From: Gilliamella sp. Choc4-2
Lineage (GTDB): Bacteria > Pseudomonadota > Gammaproteobacteria > Enterobacterales > Orbaceae
Assembly (NCBI RefSeq): GCF_001690355.1
Contig: NZ_LZHG01000033.1
Coordinates: 62,001 to 126,000 of the forward strand
DNA: 64,000 nucleotides
Direction of reading: 5' to 3'
Below the pieces are notes generated by a model, which did no database searches, was not told the DNA's origin, and saw nothing but the letters and a program-made list of their open reading frames with translations. Shown piece by piece: positions 29,427 through 39,347 of the stretch. The stretch's first letter is position 1; each line of letters opens with the position of its first letter. The position numbers and the translations under genes are program-made.

Positions 29427-31830
29427 TATTTACTCTCCATGTGATATGACCTTCAGGCAGTGTTGTTACAAATTTTTGCAATGATTCATAACCATCTCGA
29501 ATGCTATATAAAGTTAAAATATGTAAATCATCGTAAATATAGTCGTCTTGTGAGGAATACGGTAATAATATGAATGTATCAGTGGTATTAAATTTCCACA
29601 GAATTTCTTTTGTATAATAATCAGCAATTTCTATTTTATATGTGGTGCCATTTTCAGGACCTATATTATCGGACAAACAATCAATCAACTGATCTGCTTG
29701 CAATGTGCGGTCACGATGTGAAAACGTCAACACGTAATTATCTGCGTTATCAACAGATGACGGGTATAGAGTATCGTTTATTTTTATATTCCCCGGCAAA
29801 TAAGGGCGAATTTGCCTATTTGACATAACAATACTTTCAACTGGGGCAATTTCTTGATTTAATACACCTGCATTTGTTTGTGTTAATAGTCTTACTTTAA
29901 CTTTTTCACTTGATACGTATTCAATGCCATCTTGCTCTAATATGTTCATATAGAAACGAATTTTAGATGAGCCTTTGTGGAAAGTTGGTAGAGAGTCTAA
30001 GCAACCACGCCCAACTGTAATAATATTATTCTCAATTGCATCAATGCGCATGAATTCATCATTAATTAATATACCTTCACCAACTTTTGGCTGATAATCA
30101 GATTCAATTTCAAATTTTGTTGTTAACTTTTCGATATCATTTATTAGTGTTGCACATGGAGTCCAATCTCCTTGAGTTTGTGTAACAAATTCAGCTCCGG
30201 TAGCCTGAGATTGTAAAATATAATTAATTGATGCGGGAGTGGGGGCTGATGCCATTACACCTATGTAACCAGAGGATGGATTAACATAGTCTAGATCTGC
30301 CGCACTTAATGTTGATACCAATACCGCATATGGTAATTCGATTAGTTGCACATCATTAACAGCATGAATTGAGTTATCCGGAGCTACCCATCGGTTAGCT
30401 TGTTGTGATGCACTATACGATGTAGATGATAGGCTAAAAACATCTTGCACACCGGTTATTAATAACGAACCATCACTTTGTTCTTCTATTTTTCCAACTC
30501 GGAGAATCATATTTTCAATATCACGGTCAGGCAACGATACACGAAAACACGATGTGGGTTCTAATATACCACCCCGTCTATCAAATTTAATAATTAAACG
30601 TGTAATACCTGCGGCATTCATTTCCAGATCTCGTTCCGCCAATCTAGCAGCCAGTTCTTGTGTTGGTACTGCTTTATATTCAACTGAATTGCTAATTAAA
30701 CCGACTTGTTGAATTGATGCTAGGTTTTGAGCGCGAACAGTACCATCTTCGTGGGTAACGGGATTACTATATGTAACAACTATTTCATTATATGTCGCAT
30801 CATTACTCGCTGAATCATCATCTTGTACTGATAAAATACCGTTATCATAATTAAATAATGGTAATTTTTCTGGATTATAGTCGTTGCGAATTAGCTTTAA
30901 TGTTAATTTCCCCGTTGATAAATCAGCATATTGAGCAGCACCAATATGATCTAAAATTTGTTGTATAAATGTTTGCAGTTGATCTTGTCGATTATATCGA
31001 AAACATAAACCAAACTTTTCATTAAATAGTGTATCTGCCGCTTTTTTAAAACTTTCAATATCGATTTCATCCCAGTTTAAGCCACGTCCCCAATCTCGAT
31101 TGGTTGCGCACTCGAATAATATGTGTGCAGGATTCATTGCATAAATATTTCGAATATTATGATTCAGCTCTTTATTCAATGCTGCTATTTTCCGTTGCCT
31201 TTCTTCTTCTCGTCGTTTTTCTTCCTCTTCTTTTCTTTTTTCTTGTTCAATTTGTTCAGGACTTTTGTTTTTATTTTTATCAACAAAGGGATATTTATTT
31301 TTATTCTTATTGTGTATTGGACCATAACGACTTTCAATTTCACTTTCAATGCCTATTATTTCTGACAAGTCATCACGTAATACAATGGTGCATTTTTCAG
31401 GATACCAAACATTGCCTTTATCCCAACCTTTCACCGTCCGCCGGACTCGGTAAGACCATGGTTTTGGCGATGCACTGTAACAACTAATTAATCCAGAATA
31501 AAACGTTGTAACCATCCCCCGAAATCCAGGAATCAACCCTTTTAAAATACGGTTTAAATTATTGGATGGAGTTTGATTTTGTTCACCCATCATTATTTCA
31601 AGATTTCCTTGAATTCCGCCTTCACCACCTGTGTCCTCGCCGCCAAATAAATTGGGTTTATTAATATAAATATAGCAATTTGTATTTGCTTCTTCTTCTT
31701 TTCCAATCCATACAATTTTTTTATCAGCAGTTATGGCGACGATAGAGTTAATTGGTCCACGACCCAAACCACAAAATAAATCCCAGTAATATCGATAACC
31801 AACGGTTACTTTTTTCTTTTTAGAGCCCAT
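29419..31830 (-). CDS. Tail tip / host specificity protein (J-like)
   Basis: 803 residues. Seen: N-terminal YRYYWDLFCGLGRGPINSI, FRGMVTTFYSGLISCYSASP, a Glu/Lys/Arg-rich coiled segment at about 190-222, then the tail-tip domain NIYAMNPAHILFECATNRDW with ELAARLAERDLEMNAAG. This is the plan of phage tail-tip attachment proteins of siphoviruses. It follows the tape measure, the BR0599-type gene and two small tip genes as in D3112/B3-type phages. Confidence 0.8.
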   Translation of the reverse strand: MGSKKKKVTVGYRYYWDLFCGLGRGPINSIVAITADKKIVWIGKEEEANTNCYIYINKPNLFGGEDTGGEGGIQGNLEIMMGEQNQTPSNNLNRILKGLIPGFRGMVTTFYSGLISCYSASPKPWSYRVRRTVKGWDKGNVWYPEKCTIVLRDDLSEIIGIESEIESRYGPIHNKNKNKYPFVDKNKNKSPEQIEQEKRKEEEEKRREEERQRKIAALNKELNHNIRNIYAMNPAHILFECATNRDWGRGLNWDEIDIESFKKAADTLFNEKFGLCFRYNRQDQLQTFIQQILDHIGAAQYADLSTGKLTLKLIRNDYNPEKLPLFNYDNGILSVQDDDSASNDATYNEIVVTYSNPVTHEDGTVRAQNLASIQQVGLISNSVEYKAVPTQELAARLAERDLEMNAAGITRLIIKFDRRGGILEPTSCFRVSLPDRDIENMILRVGKIEEQSDGSLLITGVQDVFSLSSTSYSASQQANRWVAPDNSIHAVNDVQLIELPYAVLVSTLSAADLDYVNPSSGYIGVMASAPTPASINYILQSQATGAEFVTQTQGDWTPCATLINDIEKLTTKFEIESDYQPKVGEGILINDEFMRIDAIENNIITVGRGCLDSLPTFHKGSSKIRFYMNILEQDGIEYVSSEKVKVRLLTQTNAGVLNQEIAPVESIVMSNRQIRPYLPGNIKINDTLYPSSVDNADNYVLTFSHRDRTLQADQLIDCLSDNIGPENGTTYKIEIADYYTKEILWKFNTTDTFILLPYSSQDDYIYDDLHILTLYSIRDGYESLQKFVTTLPEGHITWRVNNV

Positions 31831-32023
31831 TTTGCGCTATCCTTGTTTTTGCAATATTGACAATATGTAGTGCCAATGCATCACCTGTTTTTAAAACTAT
31901 TTCTGAATCAATATATCCATCACGAATAAACGCATTTAAATCCAAGTTATAGCGTTTAAAAAACTCACGTAATCCTCCAGCACAGCCACCACCAGCACGA
32001 ATATGCTCCATGGTTATTTTCAT
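31820..32023 (-). CDS. Small conserved tail-tip protein
   Basis: About 67 residues from the ATG at 32023, which has GGAG upstream; a GTG 9 bases earlier is the alternative. Sequence begins MKITMEHIRAGGGCAGGLRE followed by FFKRYNLDL. Genes of this type commonly sit just before the J-like gene in B3/D3112-like phages. No function known to me. Its end overlaps the J-like start. Confidence 0.6.
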   Translation of the reverse strand: MKITMEHIRAGGGCAGGLREFFKRYNLDLNAFIRDGYIDSEIVLKTGDALALHIVNIAKTRIAQNGL

Positions 32024-32038
32024 AATTGACACTCCAAA

Positions 32039-32272
32039 TTACTTACGAATTGCACTATAACGATAGTTACCATAACCCAGTACGAACCAGTCAGATGTCC
32101 AACAGTCACCAAAAAAAACGCACTGCGGAGTACCTTCGTCTGGAATGGGCATATTCCAATCATCTTCCGTCGCCTCAGTTGGACGATTACTTTTTGGTTG
32201 TTTCGCTGTAACACGTGCAATCACATAACTGGCAACAATAACAGCAACAAATTTAGCAACAGCCCACCACAT
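32039..32272 (-). CDS. Small membrane-associated tail protein
   Basis: 77 residues: an N-terminal membrane helix (WAVAKFVAVIVASYVIARVTA, residues 3-23) followed by a Pro/Asp-rich tail ending FVLGYGNYRYSAIRK. The position between the BR0599-type and J-like genes is conserved in related siphophages. Possibly involved in tail-tip assembly or DNA injection; not established. Confidence 0.55.
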   Translation of the reverse strand: MWWAVAKFVAVIVASYVIARVTAKQPKSNRPTEATEDDWNMPIPDEGTPQCVFFGDCWTSDWFVLGYGNYRYSAIRK

Positions 32273-32289
32273 AATAAAATTCCTCCAAA

Positions 32290-33096
32290 TTAAAACAGTT
32301 TGACGATTGTGAACGGTGAAATGCCCGGAATGTGTGGCTGTCCACCATAATTGAGATGGTTATTAAATTTTTCATTGCAGGTTTTGATTGTTTTGTCACA
32401 TCCTGGATACAAGTTAATATGCATACCTTTATGTAAACCTTGAGTTCCCCCTAAAATACCTATCACATTATTAACATGCGCTTTTAATCCGCGTAGCTCT
32501 TTAATCCCATCAATGTAAAATTCCATATATCCACCAGAAAAATAACCTGATGCAATATTCGATATATTTACAGTAATATTTGCTCCATCAAGAGCAATGA
32601 TTTCAATATTGGCCACTTTGTAATTATCTTGCCAAATTCGACAATTGTGGTCATAAAGGGCATAGGGGCACGAACGGCCATAAGTTAATCTTAAACCGCT
32701 TCGTTCAAATGAACTTGCAACACTTGCCGTAATTAATTTTGCTTTTTCAATTGATTCACGCTTAACTTCTTGGATTTTTCCAACCCACACTACTTTAAAA
32801 TCTGTATCATTTTCGTGTAATTGATAAATGCGAATTACGACGGGTTTAGTCGGCGGTACTCCACGAAATAAATGAACTACATCAGATGTTGACGGCAATG
32901 TAATTTCTAGACTATTACCCGTGCCTATACTTAGCCCTGTATTACTGATTGCTTCACTTATCCAAGTCACACCATTAAAATCAATATTTCGGTCAGCATT
33001 GGTATAGCGATAATATTTTTGTTCATTACGAATAAATTCATATAGCGTTAATGGTTTACCATTATTGGTTGAATACTCAAATTGATTCCAGCTCAT
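32290..33096 (-). CDS. Tail tip protein, phage BR0599 family (DUF2163-like)
   Basis: 268 residues. The N-terminal half resembles DUF2163 (RYTNADRNIDFNGVTWISEA, VWVGKIQEV). The C-terminal half carries conserved cysteines in SFERSGLRLTYGRSCPYALY and YPGCDKTIKTC, ending GGQPHIPG. This family makes part of the tip of D3112-type tails. Confidence 0.8.
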   Translation of the reverse strand: MSWNQFEYSTNNGKPLTLYEFIRNEQKYYRYTNADRNIDFNGVTWISEAISNTGLSIGTGNSLEITLPSTSDVVHLFRGVPPTKPVVIRIYQLHENDTDFKVVWVGKIQEVKRESIEKAKLITASVASSFERSGLRLTYGRSCPYALYDHNCRIWQDNYKVANIEIIALDGANITVNISNIASGYFSGGYMEFYIDGIKELRGLKAHVNNVIGILGGTQGLHKGMHINLYPGCDKTIKTCNEKFNNHLNYGGQPHIPGISPFTIVKLF

Positions 33097-34264
33097 TGCG
33101 TACTCCTCTAAAACTACAAGTAATATTGGCTAGTCCATCGGCATCAGTAACATGTTCCCAGCTGACAGAATCGGAATCTAATCTACACAGTGTTAAAAAT
33201 GAGACTGACAAAATATCTTCAGCATTTGCATTGATTGATTCATTGAGCAATAAACGCTCAATTTCATCCGAAACGATGGCGACAAGTTCAATACGACGAT
33301 ATAGCTCATTGCCATTACATAACGTGATAACTAAATCTTTTCGACCCGACATTAATCCAATTTCATTAAATCCCGTGTTTTCAACTTCAAGAACTCGACC
33401 ATCAACAGTTAGAACATTAAAATCACTTGCTTGACTTGAAACCCAAATATTTTTTTGACAACCATTTAGATAATAAAACAATTGTCGTAATTGCATTTGC
33501 TCAACTCGTTCCGTTATAAACCATCTAAATTCCTGAACAAAAAAGGGCAATTTTGCAGTATCTAATCGACTTGGAATACTTGAGCCATTATCTAGTTCTA
33601 ATAAAAATCGCTCATATCGAGCTTTTAACGATTCTGACCAATCCGGATGCATATTTAACACAGGAAAATGGCGATAAATGGGTAAAAATGAAATATTGTT
33701 ACTAAATGCGTTATGTTCAGTAATTCGAAAACGAATTTGCGCACTTAATAAATCATCATTATATCGAGTCAATTCTGGAACATCTGTTAATACAGCTAAT
33801 CGAGTAGGATAAATACATGCACCGGCCAAAAAATTTGATTTAACTGGATTAACTAATGTGATTGAATCTGTGCTTATCGCTGCGACTTCAAGCAATGCTG
33901 TTTGATTAACATTGTTAATCTCACTTTTAATTAGTACTTTATTACCAACTACAAAATCACGACCTATTGTGCTGCACGGCAGAACTATAGCCCCACGATT
34001 GACATCATCATTCAAATAGGTAACATCAGTATAAATAGGCAGATACCACGAATTACCACCAACAAAAGCCAATCGATTCTCAAATTTGGAACGCTCACTA
34101 CCATTAATTAAAATAGAAAACTCAAATGTACGACGAGGTGATAACCGTCTAGCAATGCGTTGTTCTGCACCACTGTACGATTGTAAAATATCGGTTTTCC
34201 ATTCCAGTATTTCTGTTATGCCATTAGTCCAATCGGGATCAGCTTGCCATAAAAATTTTTTCAT
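33077..34264 (-). CDS. Distal tail protein (unknown family, after tape measure)
   Basis: 395 residues from MKKFLWQADP. Its start codon overlaps the tape-measure stop (TAATG), which decides the start over an upstream in-frame ATG. Beta-rich with no motif I can name. It begins with KKFLWQADPDWTNGITEILEW, as in D3112-like proteins between the tape measure and the BR0599 gene. Probably a distal tail (hub) component. Confidence 0.6.
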   Translation of the reverse strand: MKKFLWQADPDWTNGITEILEWKTDILQSYSGAEQRIARRLSPRRTFEFSILINGSERSKFENRLAFVGGNSWYLPIYTDVTYLNDDVNRGAIVLPCSTIGRDFVVGNKVLIKSEINNVNQTALLEVAAISTDSITLVNPVKSNFLAGACIYPTRLAVLTDVPELTRYNDDLLSAQIRFRITEHNAFSNNISFLPIYRHFPVLNMHPDWSESLKARYERFLLELDNGSSIPSRLDTAKLPFFVQEFRWFITERVEQMQLRQLFYYLNGCQKNIWVSSQASDFNVLTVDGRVLEVENTGFNEIGLMSGRKDLVITLCNGNELYRRIELVAIVSDEIERLLLNESINANAEDILSVSFLTLCRLDSDSVSWEHVTDADGLANITCSFRGVRNELESI

Positions 34265-37200
34265 TATGACAACTCCTGTTTTAGCGTTTGGGAGTTTGCA
34301 CGAATCCATGTCATCATGGCACGAGAACCAGCAACAGAACTAATACCTGATTTCATCATTTCACCGCTATCTAAAACCAAAGTTTGTTGAATAACCGGTG
34401 CCGATTGTGCTTGGTTAGTTGCTTTTGATGATGAGTTTTCATCATATAAATTGGGTGCTGTTCGTCTGCTAACATTAGAAACTAAACCGCCAGTTGCGTA
34501 ACGATGCAATCGCCCAGTATTAATCGCATGTAAATAGTCAACACCATATTTTTTAACTGAGGCAGCTTTAACAACATATTCACCGTTAGATAATTTTGCT
34601 GGGATAGAGTCAGATGTTGAAGTGCCAGCACCAGTTATATAACCACCAGTCGCAGCCGCTACTGCGGCAGCACCCATAGCTGAACTTCCGGCATTTGCAC
34701 TTGCCGCAGTAATCATTGCAGCGCTAATAATTTCACCTGCTGCTGTACCTGCGGTAATCATTGATGCTGAAATAGTCTCGGCGCCAATACCTGCCGACAT
34801 CGATATTGACTCACCCATCAATCCAGCGCCAGTCGCGCTACTTGTTGCAATTGCTGTTTCCATCAGCCCTGCAGAAGCAGCAGCACTGGCATTATCAACA
34901 GCTGCATCAGTGGCAGAGCCAAACAACGAACTACCTAGATTTGATAGTCCATTCATTGCCATATCTGCTAAACCGTTTGTCGCCACTTGTGCCATCGACG
35001 ACAAAATGCTCTGCGCTAGGTTTTGTAGTGCGTCTTTTAATTCAAAAGTACCTTTTGCTAAAGAATCAAGACTACCTTGGATACCGCTTTGCAAGCCGTT
35101 TTTAAATGCATTGGTTAATGCATCAGTAGTTTTATTTAGCTCTGCAATTTGTAGTTGTAATGTTGCTAATGCTTTTTGTGCATTTTCGCCAGCTTGGCCC
35201 GGTAATTCAGTCATGGCTTGCAGTGTAGGTAAATACTCGGCTAGCTCTTGAGCTGTTTGTTTATGCAAATCAACGAACTGGCTTTGGGCTTCAACTTGTG
35301 TAATTAAACCTGCTGTAACTTGTGCTTGTAACGATTGTTCTTTTGTTGATTGACGTGATTGTGCTTGCTGAATTTTTGTTGTAATTTCATTTAAATTTGC
35401 TTCAGCTTTTTTGAGTGGTAAAAGTCGGTCGATTAAGTCGATACCTTCTCTGTTACCCGTTTTTTTAAATTGTGCTAATAAGTTGTTATACCATTGCTCA
35501 ACTGTGTCATCACTAGCTTTTGTACCAAGTAATAGTTCATTTAATTGTTGCTGCAACGCTAGATTGGTTTTGTCATTTGTTAATGAAAAATCAGTTTTTT
35601 TGTTATGTTTTGCTGCATTTTTAGCGTCAACTTGTTTCGCTAGTGCAATGGCTCGGTCTTTTTCTGCTTGTGATGCATTTTTATACTGCCCTTCATTGAT
35701 TTCATGCATCACACGTTGCAGTTCTGTTGTCAGTTTTAGTGATTTTTCAACCCCTTTATTGTATTCAAGAATACCTTTATCAGTAATATTTTTAACATCT
35801 TTATCATATTGACCACCAGCAAATGATTTTCCGTCACTTGAAGTAACGCCCTGTGCTTGCAAATCTTTACGACCTTTTTCATTGGCCCAAAGTGCTTCAT
35901 ATTTTTTACGTAATTCATCAACCGCTTTAGCTTGTTTTTCGGCATCGCTTGCATTTTGTTTATGAAGCTCGTCAAGTTCTTTTTGAGCATTGATTGCTTT
36001 TTCATTAATGACATCGGTGTCATGCTTTTCTTGTGCTTCTTTTTGAAGCTTATCTCGTTGAGCATATTTTTCTTGTAATGCTTTATCATCATTCTTATTG
36101 TATGGAATAGATACTGATCCAGGAACAATGTAAAAACCTCTTTTTTTTGCTTTCTCCATTCTTTCAATATCTTCTTCTAGGCTTGATAACCCTAAACTAA
36201 ATTTAATATCTTTTTTTAATCCATTTCCTACATCACTCACTCCATTTTTAAAATTTTTCCATGCCTTTTCTAACCAATTGAGTTGTTCTTCCATCTTATT
36301 AGCACTGACTTCCATCTCTGAAGCATATTTATCTGTAGCGATTGCAATAGCTTCTTCGGTTCTACCTTGTTCTTCTAACGCACTTATACGCTGATAAGTA
36401 GCCAGATCTAAAAAGTGATATTGTTTATTACTTTCAACAGCCCAGCTAGTGACCGAATTTTCAATACCTTTAAATGATTGAACGGCGTCTTGGGCACTTT
36501 TTCCTGTCACTTGTGCCATATATACTGATGCTGTAGCAATATTTTCAATGGATTTTGCTGATAACCGCCCCCCTGATGTCAGTTCTGCAATAACACCACG
36601 TGTTTCACTGTAGTTATGATTAATTTTACCGATACGTTGAGACATAGCCTCAAGCCCACCCGAGGTAGCACCAGCATAATTACCCGTTGAAATTAATGCA
36701 CGATTAAATCGCTCTTGGTCTGAAATTATCGTACTTATCACTTGTGACATTTTGTAAGCGGCAGCAATAAAAATACCAACTGATAATGTAGTAGCACTAA
36801 ATAATGGTGGTAACCGTCCCGTCATATTACCAATTGTTAGCAATGAATTTCCCGCTGATGCAAAATTACCGTTCGCTAATTGTTTAAACATACTGGCGAT
36901 ACTACGACGTGCACTTTTAGTATTGAGATTTAACTTTTTAGTACTTTCATTTAGAGACTCAACAGTTGATAATGCAGCACGTTGATTACTGATTTTTGAT
37001 AAATAATCATCAAACGTATCACTATCAATCACGCCTGCTTTTTTTGATTTTCTTAATTTGCTTTCTAGTTCATCTAAACGACTTAGACCTTTTGTAGCAG
37101 GATCAATACTAGCAAGTAATTTGTCTAAACCTTGGCGCAGTTTTTCAACTTCTTTTTTATGCGCTTCAGCTGCTTTAGTGGCAATACTTTGTGCTTTAGC

Positions 37201-37416
37201 TTGTTTTTCAGCAGCAGCGGCAGCTTGCGCACCACGGTTCATTGCCTCAGTTTGTGCCGTATAAACATCTTTGATGCTTTGAGCACTTTTTTTGTTAGCA
37301 TCTTGAGCAACATTTGCTGACTCTTTCAGTTCAGCATTTAATTGACTGATATTATCTTTTGCTCTATTCACATCAGCTGTGAACTTCATTGCAATATTCA
37401 TATCGTTATTGGCCAT
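34264..37416 (-). CDS. Tail tape measure protein
   Basis: 1050 residues. Seen: long alpha-helical, Lys/Gln/Ala-rich coiled coils, a hydrophobic central segment (about residues 195-240) and an Ala/Gly/Ser-rich region (about 810-930). The C-terminal tape-measure signature PAKLSNGEYVVKAASVKKYG is followed by VDYLHAINTGRLHRYATGG. The start overlaps the stop of the frameshifted tail chaperone (TAATG). Length would set a tail of about 150-160 nm by the usual 1.5 Å per residue rule. Confidence 0.92.
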   Translation of the reverse strand: MANNDMNIAMKFTADVNRAKDNISQLNAELKESANVAQDANKKSAQSIKDVYTAQTEAMNRGAQAAAAAEKQAKAQSIATKAAEAHKKEVEKLRQGLDKLLASIDPATKGLSRLDELESKLRKSKKAGVIDSDTFDDYLSKISNQRAALSTVESLNESTKKLNLNTKSARRSIASMFKQLANGNFASAGNSLLTIGNMTGRLPPLFSATTLSVGIFIAAAYKMSQVISTIISDQERFNRALISTGNYAGATSGGLEAMSQRIGKINHNYSETRGVIAELTSGGRLSAKSIENIATASVYMAQVTGKSAQDAVQSFKGIENSVTSWAVESNKQYHFLDLATYQRISALEEQGRTEEAIAIATDKYASEMEVSANKMEEQLNWLEKAWKNFKNGVSDVGNGLKKDIKFSLGLSSLEEDIERMEKAKKRGFYIVPGSVSIPYNKNDDKALQEKYAQRDKLQKEAQEKHDTDVINEKAINAQKELDELHKQNASDAEKQAKAVDELRKKYEALWANEKGRKDLQAQGVTSSDGKSFAGGQYDKDVKNITDKGILEYNKGVEKSLKLTTELQRVMHEINEGQYKNASQAEKDRAIALAKQVDAKNAAKHNKKTDFSLTNDKTNLALQQQLNELLLGTKASDDTVEQWYNNLLAQFKKTGNREGIDLIDRLLPLKKAEANLNEITTKIQQAQSRQSTKEQSLQAQVTAGLITQVEAQSQFVDLHKQTAQELAEYLPTLQAMTELPGQAGENAQKALATLQLQIAELNKTTDALTNAFKNGLQSGIQGSLDSLAKGTFELKDALQNLAQSILSSMAQVATNGLADMAMNGLSNLGSSLFGSATDAAVDNASAAASAGLMETAIATSSATGAGLMGESISMSAGIGAETISASMITAGTAAGEIISAAMITAASANAGSSAMGAAAVAAATGGYITGAGTSTSDSIPAKLSNGEYVVKAASVKKYGVDYLHAINTGRLHRYATGGLVSNVSRRTAPNLYDENSSSKATNQAQSAPVIQQTLVLDSGEMMKSGISSVAGSRAMMTWIRANSQTLKQELS

Positions 37417-37694
37417 TATTGCTCTCCGCGTAACTGTTTTACAAACTTAGTAACTTGTTTACCACCATTAAACCCAACACAAACATCCTCAATTCGGTTA
37501 GCTCGTTCTCGGTTTTGTAACTTAATTAATTCATCGTAATACAGCAGTAACTGACGTTGCGTGTAATGCGGTAACTGCTGTGCATCATGTCCATTTTTAA
37601 TTAGTAAAGTAAAAACCTCACTCCAGCTTACTGATTTGCCTGTTTTGCAGCGTTTTGTCGTATTATTTTGCGAGTTACCGCGTTCATAAAAAAA
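37416..37694 (-). CDS. Tail assembly chaperone extension (G-T type), made by -1 frameshift
   Basis: A 90-codon frame with no start of its own, joined to the upstream chaperone at the heptamer T-TTT-TTT (37688-37694), which lies exactly in X-XXY-YYZ phase. After slipping back one base, translation continues as YERGNSQNNT... through SWSEVFTLLIKNGHDAQQLP and YTQRQLLLYYDELIKLQ to GEQ and stops at 37416-37418. The fusion would be 209 residues. It ends overlapping the tape-measure start, as in lambda G/GT. Confidence 0.8.
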   Translation of the reverse strand, partial: FFYERGNSQNNTTKRCKTGKSVSWSEVFTLLIKNGHDAQQLPHYTQRQLLLYYDELIKLQNRERANRIEDVCVGFNGGKQVTKFVKQLRGEQ

Positions 37695-38044
37695 CGAGAG
37701 TTAACAACCCACCACCAATCTAATAATTGCAAACCATCTTCATATGACAACGCTTCAATAAACGAAATCGGTTTTTGAATAGAGGTACTGATTAATGAAT
37801 AAACCAACTCTAAGTTATTCATAATGATTGAGTCCGCTTGCTCAATCGTGATTTTGTTTGTGCCATTCATTTCATTCACAATTAATGCAACAAACTGGTC
37901 AATCTCATTCCCAATTGTCAATGCATCTTTAAATGAATATTCACGTACTGTAATTGTTTCACCTGCTAGCACGATCTCACGATTCGGCATTAATGTTGCT
38001 AAATCATTTGATTCTTCTTTTGTTGCTGTCACTTTTTCTGCCAT
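37628..38044 (-). CDS. Tail assembly chaperone (G type)
   Basis: 138 residues. Seen: ITVREYSFKDALTIGNEIDQ, ISFIEALSYEDGLQLLDWWWVVNSRFF. Position between tail tube and tape measure is diagnostic for the short tail chaperone. It carries a slippery T7 run near its end (codons 117-119) that allows the longer G-T form. Confidence 0.8.
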   Translation of the reverse strand: MAEKVTATKEESNDLATLMPNREIVLAGETITVREYSFKDALTIGNEIDQFVALIVNEMNGTNKITIEQADSIIMNNLELVYSLISTSIQKPISFIEALSYEDGLQLLDWWWVVNSRFFMNAVTRKIIRQNAAKQANQ

Positions 38045-38084
38045 GTTATTTACCTACTAATAAAATTAGAGAGTTGAATAATTA

Positions 38085-38102
38085 GCGGTGACACGTCACC
38101 GC
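38085..38102 (-). terminator. GC-rich hairpin after the tail tube gene
   Basis: GCGGTGAC-AC-GTCACCGC, a perfect 8-bp stem with a 2-base loop in otherwise AT-rich DNA, 15 bp after the tail-tube stop. No T run follows, so it is more likely a partial attenuator or mRNA 3'-end stabiliser than a full terminator. Confidence 0.5.
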
Positions 38103-38116
38103 ATAATAAAATAAAT

Positions 38117-38878
38117 TTATTTCGCCTTTTGAACGTATGAGCCAAAATAACCAAGCGAACTATCCTTGTTTTGACTCATATCAGCTAGAACAGTAGCAGT
38201 TAACGGTAATTCACCGTATCCCTCATTATGTAATAATGAAAAATTCGAAATAGGGTTAAATTTAACGCGGAATAGCTCCACAATTACATGTTCATTTTCT
38301 CTGTCAGTATTGATACCATCAAGCATAAACCAACGCTCAGGCGGTTGACGGGTAAAAATGCCCAGACTTTCAGTCTTAGCGTATGAATAATCTACCGTTG
38401 CAGTTAATGCCGTTGTAGTTAATAATTTAATTAATCCTGCGTGAGCTGATTCGATTTCATAATCCGTGCCTAATACTAATGTAGAACCATCTGTCGTTTT
38501 TAACTCGACATCAGCTACAAATGGATGAGTTAACTTGATACGATCACCAATTATCAGGTTCTCTGGTAATTTTTCATCTGTCGCTATACCCGCATCAACA
38601 GTAATTTTTTCACCATAAAGCGCTAACGCAATGTTTTCGATTGACCAATCTTTTAACGTAAGATTTAACGTGCCGCTTTTACCCAGTGTTAATTCACCAA
38701 CTTGTAGACGTTGCCCTGTATATGATTCATTTTGTGTTACCGTTTCAACACTTAGTTCCATTTCACAGGAATCAGCCGTACCCACATGCCTAAAGGCATT
38801 AGGTCGAACAGGTGAACTGGCGGTATTACGGGTGGCAAGATTTATGGTACCTTGTAAACTCATTAATAAATCTGACAT
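38117..38878 (-). CDS. Major tail tube protein
   Basis: 253 residues, beta-rich: LQGTINLATRNTASSPVRPN, GTLNLTLKDWSIENIALALYGE, NEHVIVELFRVKFNPISNFSL and ending SSLGYFGSYVQKAK. It is located between the tail-terminator gene and the tail chaperone, where siphovirus tube genes lie. No sheath gene is nearby. A diverged copy is found at 28638-29426. Confidence 0.75.
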   Translation of the reverse strand: MSDLLMSLQGTINLATRNTASSPVRPNAFRHVGTADSCEMELSVETVTQNESYTGQRLQVGELTLGKSGTLNLTLKDWSIENIALALYGEKITVDAGIATDEKLPENLIIGDRIKLTHPFVADVELKTTDGSTLVLGTDYEIESAHAGLIKLLTTTALTATVDYSYAKTESLGIFTRQPPERWFMLDGINTDRENEHVIVELFRVKFNPISNFSLLHNEGYGELPLTATVLADMSQNKDSSLGYFGSYVQKAK

Positions 38879-38897
38879 ATCTTTCTCCTAAAATTAT

Positions 38898-39347
38898 TTA
38901 TCGGCTACCGATGAAGTGTTGGGTTTGAAATGAATCAATCCAAACCAGCACGCCATTTTGAAAACCTAACGTTTGCCCACCAGTCCAACTAACTGGGCGA
39001 ACGCCGTCAATAAACTGAACTGTTTTACCAATCAACAAATCACGCACCGCACCAATCACTGGATTTGCCAATTGTTTTACATTTTGAATATTGGTTGCTT
39101 GGCTAGAAATATCACGAGCAACAACCACAACACCAAAATTAACACTGACTGACTGCCGTGTACCTGCGGGCTTATCGTTGGGTGTTTCTTTACCAAGCAA
39201 AACGTAAGCCGCTGGTGTCGGCGCTGAAGTTAAATCGGTTAACTTACTGTATTCAGCACTAGTACCAACAAAAACTAAGGTTTTATCCGCTAATAGGCTT
39301 CTTAGCTTTTCAGCAATCACTGAAACATCAAATGGTGCGCTACTCAT
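38898..39347 (-). CDS. Tail terminator / Mu gp37-like (DUF1834) protein
   Basis: 149 residues; MSSAPFDVSVIAEKLRSLLA, YVLLGKETPNDKPAGTRQSVSVNFGVVVVARD, and WTGGQTLGFQNGVLVWIDSFQT match the Gp37/DUF1834 pattern. Its start overlaps the end of the gp36-like gene (ATGA). Probably closes the head-proximal end of the tail. Confidence 0.72.
   Translation of the reverse strand: MSSAPFDVSVIAEKLRSLLADKTLVFVGTSAEYSKLTDLTSAPTPAAYVLLGKETPNDKPAGTRQSVSVNFGVVVVARDISSQATNIQNVKQLANPVIGAVRDLLIGKTVQFIDGVRPVSWTGGQTLGFQNGVLVWIDSFQTQHFIGSR

Noticed and set aside
31104-31487. Open frames on the plus strand opposite the J-like gene
   Set aside because: They mirror a Glu/Lys/Arg-rich coiled segment of the J-like protein, have no sensible start signals and give Phe/Leu-rich nonsense.
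34806-35812. Several plus-strand open frames inside the tape measure gene
   Set aside because: Antisense shadows of a repetitive Ala/Gln/Lys-rich gene; no ribosome sites and no recognisable protein.
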